A stretch of 54,479 nt of DNA, taken from Gyrodactylus bullatarudis. Lineage: Eukaryota > Platyhelminthes > Monogenea > Gyrodactylidea > Gyrodactylidae. A program made the position numbers and the translations under genes. Shown piece by piece: positions 34,267 through 45,000 of the stretch (positions within the stretch are counted from its first letter, which is position 1; each line of letters begins with the position of its first letter). The stretch covers positions 1-54,479 of the forward strand of contig SSNU01000360.1 of the NCBI GenBank assembly GCA_012064415.1. Reading direction: 5' to 3'. The notes under the pieces are model-generated. The model had not been told where the DNA came from. It saw nothing but the letters and a program-made list of their open reading frames with translations, and ran no database searches.

Positions 34267-36355
34267 ACTAAACTTCCCAAAAAATGTATGAGAGTTAAAC
34301 CGGACGATAAGGACTTTTCTGCTTGATTACTTATGAGTAGAAGAATGAAATTTATAATTTTTCAAGAAACTAGGTGACATTTTGATTGGCCATAAATAAG
34401 TTATTTTTCAGTTATTTTCGAGCCGAAATTCCAGCATTGGCTTATTCTTTATATCCCCTATTGTCATGTCAATATGCTTCAGCCAAAACAAAGTCAATTT
34501 ATTTTTGTTTATTCATCATGAAATTAGCATCATTCGATAAAGAATAAAAAGTTATCTGGTTTCCTCAAATTTCAGGCTAAAATATTATTTTATCTGAGAT
34601 GAATGAAGGTTCCAATACGAGACTGTAAAAAGTTTTAGATTGAAGTTAGCTTTTTGATTTTTACATTCATGACTCCTCTTGTATGACGTAAGCCAAATGA
34701 GGGCTCTTAGCAAGAAAAACAACTAGAGACCCCCTTTTTCGCAAATCACACATCGTGAGAATTGCTTACTCTTTTATCATATACGCTGTGCAAATAAAAA
34801 AAATCCCCCATACAGGAATAGTAGCAAAAGGTGGGATTGTCTTTGATTGAAAATAGAGGACCCCGTTCAAAATGATTCCTATCTCTCAAGAAAGGAACAA
34901 TGGTACACTAACATGAATGAGAAAATGAAAGGGGGAGAGTAAGCAATTCTGATGATGTGTGATTTCCGAAAAAAGGGTCTTAAAAAGCTTAAAACTTGAA
35001 TCTAAAACTTTTTACAAAAAATGTCGGTAATGGAGTAGATTAAGTGTAGAAAAATTTTCCCTGCCCCAAAATTTTTCTAAGTCCAAAAAGGTGCGTCTTG
35101 CGTATGTCAGTCACACATTCCTTCTCTATCCCTCTTTGTTTGATGATGTAAGCCCTTTATTATTATTAACCCTAAGAAATGAGTAAAAACACCATTTTCA
35201 AATCTAAATATCTTTGGTTAGAAGAAAGATATTTGAACATTTCAAAATGCAATCAGTATTAGAAAATTATGCTCTTTAAGATGATCCAAGTTTCAAAATT
35301 TTATGTTGAATAATAAGCGAGATAGAATATGATTAAATAATAATTATATGACCTGCTATAATCTTGATTTACTCGAGTAAAAAAGAAGCTAGTTATTGAG
35401 CATTATTCAGTGAGGAGAAAACCTGTTACTAGGATCGAACAAAAAATAAGTTTTAGTTTCTGAATGTAAATGGACTTCTGTGGGGGACTTGTTACTAGGA
35501 TTGAATAAAAACAAAGTTATCATTTGTTTCTGAAACTGAATGAGCTTCTGGGGGGAATACTTGTTACTAGGACCAAATAACTACTTATGTATGTAACTTT
35601 TGTTTTTAATAAAGATATGTGAAACTTTTTACTCGAGTAAATCAAGATTATAGCAGGTCATATAATTATTATTTAATCATATTCTATCTCGCTTATTATT
35701 CAACATAAAATTTTGAAACTTGGATCATCTTAAAGAGCATAATTTTCTAATACTGATTGCATTTTGAAATGTTCAAATATCTTTCTTCTAACCAAAGATA
35801 TTTAGATTTGAAAATGGTGTTTTTACTCATTTCTTAGGGTTAATAATAATAAGGGGCTTACATCATCAAACAAAGAGGGATAGAGAAGGAATGTGTGACT
35901 GACATACAAATAGGTACGCAAGACGCACCTTTTTGGACTTAGAAAAATTTTGGGGCAGGGAAAATTTTTCTACACTTAATCTACTCCATTACCAAAAAAT
36001 CTCCTCTTGGAACCTTCATTCATCTCAGATAAAATAATATTTTAGCCTGAAATTTGAGGAAACCAGATAACTTTTTATTCTTTATCGAATGATGCTAATT
36101 TCATGATGAATAAACAAAAATAAATTGACTTTGTTTTGGCTGAAGCATATTGACATGACAATAGGGGATATAAAGAATAAGCCAATGCTGGAATTTCGGC
36201 TCGAAAATAACTGAAAAATAACTTATTTATGGCCAATCAAAATGTCACCTAGTTTCTTGAAAAATTATAAATTTCATTCTTCTACTCATAAGTAACCAAG
36301 CAGAAAAGTCCTTATCGTCCGGTTTAACTCTCATACATTTTTTGGGAAGTTTAGT
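34267..36355. mobile_element. 2.1-kb foldback element with nested MITE and central tandem repeat
   Basis: The outer ends ACTAAACTTCCC (34267) and its mirror (ending 36355) start arms of about 740 bp. The left arm is interrupted by an extra block of about 400 bp (34624-35020) with its own inverted ends, absent from the right arm. The unpaired centre (about 35385-35625) holds a 65-70 bp unit beginning TTACTAGGA three times. There is no coding capacity. Confidence 0.75.
34624..35020. mobile_element. MITE nested in the left arm of the foldback
   Basis: Ends TGTAAAAAGTTTTAGATT and mirrored AATCTAAAACTTTTTACA; further inward GAGACCC...CGCAAATCACACATC is mirrored by GATGTGTGATTTCCG...GGGTC. The uninterrupted right arm (about 35990-36010) shows the empty site. 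Confidence 0.65.
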
Positions 36356-36819
36356 AATTCTATTTCTGAAGGGCTTGAGTTGTGTTCCGCACAGACATTT
36401 TTTTTGCTATTTGAAATAAATAAGTGATATTTCATTTAAAGCTTAATGGGAAATCGAAAAGAATTTATAAACAGAAAGATTTGTATTTAAATAAATTGAA
36501 AAAAAATCTATTTCAATGCGAAAACGTGAATTGTTGTGAAAAACGAAGTTTTGTTTGTTTATTATAATGACGAATGACTTCGATAGGTTCCATCTTTTAC
36601 TCTGGGCAAAATTCTTGTCATGATGAGCTTTGTGGCCTCAGCGCTCCCTCCTGTCAATTCCATTACTTGGGAGTGTTCCTTTTCAATATTATTTCTTGAA
36701 ATCATTAGCAAAATCATCAATTGTCAAGGATAAATGGTGAATTTAGACAAAATTAGAGAATATATCACCTTAAATATTTAAGTAAAGGTTCACACAGTGA
36801 CAAAGTGGCAATGACCTAA

Positions 36820-37119
36820 TCTATTTACATTAATAAAAAATAAAAGTTGATTCTGTGACGCCTATGGACGTCTAAACTACTCAACCAATTTTCATAAAAT
36901 TTTAACCAGTTATAGATTACCCCATGGACCATGTTCGTAGCGAAAAAAATTTCTACATTTGGCTTTAGTTGGGCCGTAATCTCGATTAGAACCGAAATAG
37001 TGGCTGACCAATCAGATGGCTTCATTTTTAACACGTAAACTTGCTTCTCATTGGTCCAATCTAAGCTTCAATTTCTTCGAATTTTAGGAAACACTGCATA
37101 GCGTGTTCGGACCAGCTAG
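36820..37119 (+). mobile_element. Helitron-like non-autonomous element
   Basis: It starts with TC after an A (36819) and ends with CTAG before a T (37120). A short hairpin AACAC/GTGTT sits about 8 bases before the CTAG end, as expected for Helitrons. The inner text beginning near 36850 (GTGACGCC...ACGTCTAAACTACT) resembles a widespread insect repeat. A 69-codon minus-strand frame inside is not a gene. Confidence 0.5.
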
Positions 37120-37429
37120 TTATTATAATAATACACTTTATAAGAAATATTTTTCAATGATCATTTCGAGAACAAAAAGAGATATGGGCTGGAAATTTTC
37201 GTTGATTCTAAGATAAGTGATTTTCCCCATTGCACTTTTAACACGCTCGCCATTAGTGATTCGTATTAATTTTTAAATAGATAAAATTATCAAAATAACA
37301 AAGTTAGATATTAAGAGGTATAAAATTTCTTCCTAATTTCTTCTTCGTTGGTTAGAATTGATTGATTAAAGTTGAGAAGAAATCTGATTGGTTTAATGTT
37401 TTGATTAGACACAAAAGGTTTCAAGTTTT

Positions 37430-37800
37430 TTGAAAAATCCCATGCCACAAGAAGAATACGACATGTATTCGAAATATTGTGTGAGTCCAAACTATTTCTA
37501 TCAGGGTAATCTAAATGCTTTTTATTCTAATCTTAATTTTCCTTCAAGTTATGAATTATATTATCAGAGTTATTACTCTAATAATTCTGATTATTTATAT
37601 TTTATTTTTTAAGTATTTTAGATACTTAATGATTATTATAACAATCACCACAGTTTTTATAATCCTTATTATTTCTCAAGAAATACTACACCCTTCTCTC
37701 TCTATTCTACAGATGGACCAATACAAGTCAGAAGACAACATAGTCAGGTAGCAAGCGAACAACGTTATAGATTAATAACTGAAATAAGTCTTTGTTCAAC
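37430..37800 (+). pseudogene. Tyr/Asn-rich decayed coding sequence
   Basis: One frame reads a Tyr-, Asn- and Ser-rich peptide (YFYQGNLNAFYSNLNFPSSY) to a stop at 37612. The neighbouring frame then continues in the same style (DYYNNHHSFYNPYYF, later QVRRQHSQVASEQRYR) to beyond 37790. This looks like one coding sequence broken by an indel near 37580. No start codon is clear. Pieces of it recur, partly inverted, at 53280-53400. I do not recognise the family; a low-complexity transcription-factor-like retrocopy is one possibility. Confidence 0.35.
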
Positions 37801-38579
37801 ATCAAACTTCCATCTAAATTTCGAATCGGATCGATTAAATTTGTTTAAAATAGGCACAAAATCAAATTTTCGTATCTCAATCATTTTCAAAATGTTGAAG
37901 CAATTTTGTGTTTTCATACTTGTCTAGTAGCGAGGTTAATTGGCATCCTTCGGTCCCACAATGAAAAAGGATCAAGGCTAATTGAATAAGCAGAATCTTT
38001 CTTACTTTGCACTCCCTTCAATTAATCACTGTGGATTGTGAATGAATAAACCAAGAATTTCTTTATATTGAAAAGAGGAAAGTGAACTTGATATCCAAGT
38101 GCATGGAGATGAATAAAGGCGATAAATTTTTTTTTTCGTCTCCTGTTTCAAGATAAATCAAAGTGAAAATCCCTAAATTCTATGAATTTTATGGCTGCCT
38201 CTTCAGAAAAGAGAATCCTTCTGAAATTCTACATTTCATTAGTGATCTATCAAAATAGAAACAATTGAAGTTTTCCTGTTATGGATTCGATAAAATTATT
38301 ATTCTATACATCGATCTAAATTTTAAATTAGATATTCTCCGGTTAATCTTGTTACTCTTCATAGTCTCAAGACGATCGGGGCTTAGCTTGAGACTCTTTA
38401 AATTAACTGAATGTTATGTAACTTGGCAACAAGATTAACTGGAATCTTTAATAAATGTTCTGAAACATGTTATAATACAATACATGTTTTAATACAATAT
38501 AAATAATGGTTTAGAAAAAGAATGGAGAATACGTTATTTGTTGGAATTGTAAACCAGTATTTATATAGCATGTAATAAA

Positions 38580-38620
38580 TACACTGATGAATATGCCCGA
38601 AATAGAGATCTTTATTTGTG
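38580..38620 (+). ncRNA. Hammerhead ribozyme core next to a PLE remnant
   Basis: UACA, CUGAUGA (38584-38590), AUAUGCCC, GAAA (38599-38602), stem III UAGAGAUCUUUAUU, then UGUG closing stem I with three pairs and a wobble. It is closely similar to the 30073 core. The first stem II base is A instead of G, so activity may be reduced. Confidence 0.5.
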
Positions 38621-38640
38621 AAATAATCTGGCATCTTCTT

Positions 38641-38939
38641 ATTTCGAAAAATAGACCTTTTTTAAGTCGGACTTGGGTGTACAAAAAATGATTGCCGCGA
38701 ACTTAGGCATCACAGACCGGGACAGGTTCATAAAAGGAAAGCAACTGGCCAAGATCGAAAGAATCCTCAAACCTGCAGCTCTACCCCGTCCTAAATTTAG
38801 CTCGACTCAATGCGTAAGGGAAAATCAAAATGAAACCTCAGGGAAGTTGGCTGTAGCCAATAATCAACATTCGTCGAGAGCTACTAATGTAGACTTGGTT
38901 ACTAGTGAACAATCCGAGAAGTCAACAGTAACAGTATAG
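38641..38939 (+). pseudogene. C-terminal remnant of a PLE ORF
   Basis: The frame reads VQKMIAANLGITDRDRFIKG and then KQLAKIERIL, ending at TAG 38937-38939. The motif (leucine-glycine, then a short Arg/Lys block, then KQ-x-AKI-x-RIL) is the same as near 23385-23440 at the C terminus of the PLE at 21226-23974. The upstream endonuclease is missing; a terminal repeat with a hammerhead core lies directly before it. Confidence 0.55.
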
Positions 38940-40823
38940 TTAACAATCAAATTATGAGCCAATCAATTATGATTCAAATATGGCCATAAAAGCTCACAGA
39001 AATTCGAAATTTTTATTAAAACTTTTAAATTTTGGGTCATTGCACTTCGTGGTTATTTGAAAATTCAAAGGGTTCGATTTCCTCGATGATGTCAAAGTAC
39101 TCTGAACTTCTTTGGCCATATTCGAATCTTTTGTCTAATTTTGATGCCCAATGAGGATTTAAACGTTTCAAATTTTCGAAAAGTGGTGAATTGAGATATT
39201 TATGGAATTCAAATTATTTTCGGTATAAGGTCTGGAGAGAGCCGACGAAAATAAGAGCTTTTATTTGCCTCATGACTAATTTTTTCGTTCTAATCACCAG
39301 CATGACTACCGTTAGATTAATTTTAGCCAGTAATATTTTTTTATTCCAGCAAATTATTAGATCATCTGATTATTCAAAAAATACTTTTGTTCCTATGGAA
39401 AATGTTAAGTAAAAATAGTAAATTCTCATCTTTAGATTTATGACCAACTTTTAGGCTACCCTGCTAGTCTTTTGAGAGTCTCAAATTGAGACTATCAAGA
39501 TTAACGGTAAAATAAAAGAAGTTACGAATATTATGGTTTTCTCATAGAAATATTCGTACAAATTATTGATTTTATCTGTAGAACCCATCTTAAAATCGGA
39601 GGTAAAGAAAGAACTCGGAAGTAAAGTGTTTCGTGATCCAATTAGTCTAGCTTTCAAGTAAAAATAAGTGCTCTGCTATATCACTTGACTGGATTAAATT
39701 AAATCAATCAATCTATCAGCTTTTGAGAAGTCGACATCTTTATAGAGAGGTCATTGTTTTGTAACATGTTAGTATGGGGGGAAGGTTTAGAGTGAATTGA
39801 AAGCAAACACTCGCTAATCCCTTGAGGCGAATACAACTGGAATCAGGTTAAGTAATGCATGGATAGACTTTTGTAATGTTTGTGCTGAATTCTCTCTGAT
39901 TGAATCCTTTAGATTACCATCTTCTTATCAATCTCTTTTTCCCCTGGTTTGCAAAATGAGCGTAAACAATAGAGAGATTTAATTTGAACCAAGTTTATAT
40001 AAACAATGGTGAAGTGTTCATCAAACCTATTTTATGATTTATTATCGATCTTGATGCTGTTTCGATAACAATGAAAAAATATTTGTAAAACAGGCAGTGC
40101 GATTGATTAAGACATAGGTGGATTTGATAGTCCTGAAATGAAGACCTGTCAAGTTTTTATTTATTTTTGAATCATTCTATTTTCTACGACAGTATTATAC
40201 TTTCTTCTTAATCAGATCTTTTCTGTTGATAATCTTGAAAAATGATTTTTGATCCCTCTTAGGCCTTATCATCAACAAAAATTTTGCACTCAAAGTTTAA
40301 AAAATTGGAAAAGTCTGATACTCGTAACCCTTACAAAGTATACTAAGAACTACAAGCGTTCATTTCCTGGCCCACAGGGGTGAAAAACCAGATTATATGA
40401 TTAGGTCGTTAAATGAATGAAGACAAGAATAGATTCGTAAAAGATTAGATTTTCGAAACAGCACCAAGAAGAGGATTTATTGGTTTTTACCTTTTTGATT
40501 GTGTAAGGCTGGAAGAAAATATCATAATTTTAATCTTTTTGGATTAGTTTGACCATAAAAAATATGAGCTTTTAAATCCCGATAAAACAGAAAAAGAATG
40601 TAAATAGTAGAATTAGACGAATTTTCCAAAATTGCTAAAATCGCCTATCGATATGATAAAATTAATTCCACAAAATTTCGCTGCAAAATATGATTCTGTA
40701 ACAAAGTGAATGAATAATTCAAATAAAAAACAGTTTTTAATGTTTTAAACTTGAATTCACATTTTTTCTTCCAAGTAAGTAGCAAAAATTACTTAAATCT
40801 TGAGAGAATTATCTTTAAACTTA
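38940..40823. other. Intergenic, nothing recognised
   Basis: AT-rich sequence without a coding, RNA or repeat signal that I can support. Confidence 0.4.
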
Positions 40824-41271
40824 TTAAAATTCAGATTTGCTTTAAATTCATGACAATTCTGACTGTTCAATAAGAGTTTTTTGTTTAAAATTTTTATCTC
40901 ATTATAATTATTAGACTAGGATGAAATTTCGTTAAACTAATGAAACCGCCTGTAATTTAGTTTAAATAATCTTTGAGCTATTACGAAATCATTCCATCGT
41001 GTCTGGCTGAGTCAGCTCTTTAAATGTTTCTGGTATGAAATAAACAAAATATCTGAAATTTTCAAATTTTGAACGTGTTTTAATTTCTTTTAATTATATG
41101 TAATTTTATCAATTTTATGCAGTTAAAAATAGTTTAAATTTATTATTTAAATGATTAGTTTAACGAAATTTCTTCCTAGTCTAATAATTATAATGAGATG
41201 AAAATTTTTAACAAAAAACTCTTTTTGACCAGTCAGAATTGTCATGAATTTAAAGCAAATTGTAATTTTAA
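40824..41271. mobile_element. Foldback MITE (family D)
   Basis: Arms of about 115 bp: GCTTTAAATTCATGACAATT at 40839 is mirrored near 41240, and TAATTATTAGACTAGGA near 40905 is mirrored near 41180. The unpaired centre is about 210 bp. No TSD could be fixed by eye. Confidence 0.6.
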
Positions 41272-42080
41272 TCAGCAAATGAATGAATTTCAGAAAAAGG
41301 TTTTAATAGTACTATCAAGGGCATTTAGTAATTTCGACCTCATTGTCAGAGTTGTTTTGTATTCAGAAATATATCACATATCCTCTTTAAAAATCCCTAA
41401 TAATTCCTCTCATTAGCGAAATTTCATCTTTCAAAAGTTACTCACAAGTAGATAAAATTTCAATAAAAATCAGACACCCTTAAGTGAAAGAAAAAGTTTC
41501 ATGAAATTTTCCTCTTATTAAATGTTTTCTTTTGCATTTTAAATAAATCAGTGGAAAAGTCAAGTTTTGTTCGTTTAACTTTGGAATTCTTTAAAGAAAT
41601 TCCAAAGTTGTTCCTATTCGAATAATTCTATATCAAATAACCTAATTTTTACTTGTATTTTAATCCAGAATAATTCATTATTTTGAAATTACTCAAAAAT
41701 CTCACCTTGATTCCTCCACTGTTAATAGGGTAGTGGATTTGTTGGCAATATCTGGAATAAATAAAATACTACACATTAAAATAATATTCAATGAATAATC
41801 ACGAGAATACATACCATTCACATTTTGTAAGAGTAGGCTATCTGTCAAAATTCAATTATTTCCATTAATTAAGACACAAAGTAATTTTAAATTACTAACT
41901 AACTCTTGTATCGTCTGGAAAGGGGGATTTGGAATGAAAATAATGTGAAAATATTTTATTAAAAATAATATTAAAATGAAATTCAATAATAATAAGATAT
42001 ATAATATCAGACTACAATGGGAGAAAGATAGGGATTAAACTCGGAAGGAGGAGTTATTGTAATACGTTAATGAAAATACC

Positions 42081-45000
42081 TCACTCGGGTGGAGTCAATG
42101 GCAACGGATCTAATTGTCTATATGAATAGGAAGGTAAATGATGAAGAATTACAAAAAATATTTTAAATTTACTTGTCTAGTTGACTTGAATCTTGACGAG
42201 ACAAATTAGCTAATGAATATTTCTGTTTAACTTCAGATTCTTCACGTACTCTCTTCAATATAGGGTTCTTCTTGTTTGAACTTTATTGTTGCAATGGAAT
42301 ACATTTTTTCACGACAGAAAGGACATTTTCTGTCACTATTCTAAAATAAATATGGAATATAATATTGTTACTTTTAAGTAGATACACATAATAATATTTG
42401 TTTCGTCTGATAAATAAACTAATAATGGAATAATAATAGTGGTTCGCGATAAAGCTTTTGATGAAATACTTTCAGAATAAACCAATGTAAAACCAGATAA
42501 AAATGTTCTGACATCAAAACACTTTTCGATACAATAGATACAATTTCTATGTTTTGCATGACTAAGAAGCATTTCGACAAAGGTGACCTCCATTTCATAA
42601 GAGACTATAGAAATGTTTATCGAGCCATGCAAGAATGCAAAAATTTATTTAAATAAATAAATCATATGAAAAAGCAACCTTGTTAGTTTCTCTTCAGACT
42701 ATATCATAGGGGTAGCTAAAGAAAGAGAGTTTGTAAGCTAGGCCATATGGATAGTCTAAAGGCTATATCTTGTTTAAATCCCGGCGAGGTAGGTTCTATG
42801 AATTTCAATCTGAATGAATTGTAGTAGTAAATGGAGATTGGAAAAATTCAAAGTGAAAATTTATCAAATTCATTTCGAAATCAGTAGCCCCTCAAAAAGT
42901 ATCAAAATGCTCTGTTATGAAAACTTTAATTTTTTCTGCTATGCCATCAGAGTTCAAACTTATAAGGTCCTAAAATGTATGATTTTGAAGATAAGATATT
43001 AGAATAGTACTTTATTATAGCATTGTACTTAAATCATATTAGGGTATTACAAAATTTTATTTTCCCCGAACAATGTTCCATGCCTTAATCAAAAATTGAT
43101 GTTTTAATTTAACCATGAAAAACACATTTTTGAAAATCCAAAGTAAATATTTTTCATGTTCTATAAAATCATCGAAATTTACCTAATTTCCTGGGAAGAA
43201 ATACTCAATTTTTACTATAAGCCCTTTTTTTATTCAAAATGTTGCAAAAACTATCCAAAAATCTTAAATTTGTCTTTTATCATAGTAAAATTCATTGAAA
43301 ATATCTTGGCGCGTGTTCAAAAATTTTCATTTTCAATCGAGGTTTTGTATATCAGAACAAACTCGAAAATGTATTGTTTTCGATTACCTCCAAAATGAGA
43401 TTAAGACTCGTAAAATTTGGCCTACTCTAATTCATATCAATAAACTCAATCTTCATTTTTTGAGGTGGAGAGATAATTTTCATTGTCTAACAATTCGCTA
43501 AGCTGAAAAATAACTCTGAAGATAATGAATAGTGCAGCACCTATACTTACCTAAGACTAGAAATATTTTGTTCTAGGTGCTTCCTAAGCACTGCTTGGTA
43601 ATACATCCCACAGGAACGTCTTATTTGGTAATGGAGTAGCCTATGTCGCTGAATTTTACAGCTTACTATCCCTGGTACTAGGCTGGTACGAAAGAAACTC
43701 ACAAAGCACTTAGAAATAATCTGAGTATGCATATAGAGTAGACATATACGCGCCTTTCATCCTCTTTTTGTACTCGTCAGTATGCCACATGGGCTAATCC
43801 ATTACCAAATAAGACATTCCTGTGGAATATATTACCTAAACTATTCATTCGTTTTATTTGTGAGTAGTTCATATAAAACATACTTCAGTACTTCACCGTA
43901 AGTATCATCAAAATTTCTGATTTTTGTTCAAATTTCTTTTATGAAATAAAACCCCCATTCAACTGTTATAGCGCATAATTCTAAAAATAAGTTGAAATTT
44001 TTGCTTACACGATAAAATACTGTTAGCTGTATATCAGGAATTTTAATTGGTCGTTTACTAATTAGTTAAAGAATCCTATACTCTGAGACTTAATTCAAAA
44101 AAATAGTACAAAAAAGTACCGGGACAACAATTTAGTGCAGAAATAGTACCAGCTGTCTTGATATTTGTAGATTTTTTCTTCAGGTTATTGAAACTCAGCC
44201 AGTCATTTTTCTAGAGTAAAAAAAAGATCAAATATTACTTTTTTGAGGCCCTAGTCATGATTCATTGACTATAATGAAAATTCTATAAGGAAAATTTCTT
44301 CAAAATCATGCTGAAAAATTAATTTGTCTCAGATATTTTATTACAATACATAAACGGAGGTGAATTTTTCGTTATAAATAATTGGATCGACTGACCCTGA
44401 AACATGATCTGGTGCATGATCCGCATAGCATGTGATTGCAAGGTTGTATTTTGCATTCTTTTGTATTCATATTACAAATAGTACAAATGGTATCTTCCAT
44501 TGTGTACATTTGCTCTGACGTATCAATGACAATGGCCTTGTTCAAAATCTTTGAATAATCTGGAAAGTCTTTAGCCTGCATTGGATATTTGATTCTGTAA
44601 AAGTTATCAAATGAATAAATCAAAGTTATGGCCTATAACTTATGGGATAAATTTGGTCATGTCATATATGAAAAAAGAGGCACTCTAGTCGTTTGCATGA
44701 CTAATAGGAGCAATTTTTATCAAAGAACCATTCTATGGCTAATTTGTATCAAGTTGAGAATCTATGATTTTAGGAAAACATATGGTCCCATTTCAAATTC
44801 CCACTTTATGAAAGGTTTTCAGGGTCAAGACAAGAGAAGAAAATCAATCATGCTGAATCTCATTTAACCCTTGATGTCCCAAATTATTATTTTTTCATCA
44901 AACAAATGAGAAAATTTACCGAAATAATTACGCTGATTCTGAATCTGAATTCCTTTTTGTAAGCCAACACATCATTTCAAAGATAATAGAGGTTAAAATT

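Noticed and set aside
34950..34985. CTGATGA ... CGAAA in the nested MITE
   Set aside because: Stem II does not pair and the match is explained by the MITE terminal repeat; no cleavage triplet or stem I.
36825..37034. 69-codon minus-strand ORF
   Set aside because: Lies wholly inside the Helitron-like repeat and shows no protein features.
43665..43705. GTAC hairpin followed by GAAA
   Set aside because: No CUGANGA before the hairpin, so the hammerhead core is incomplete.
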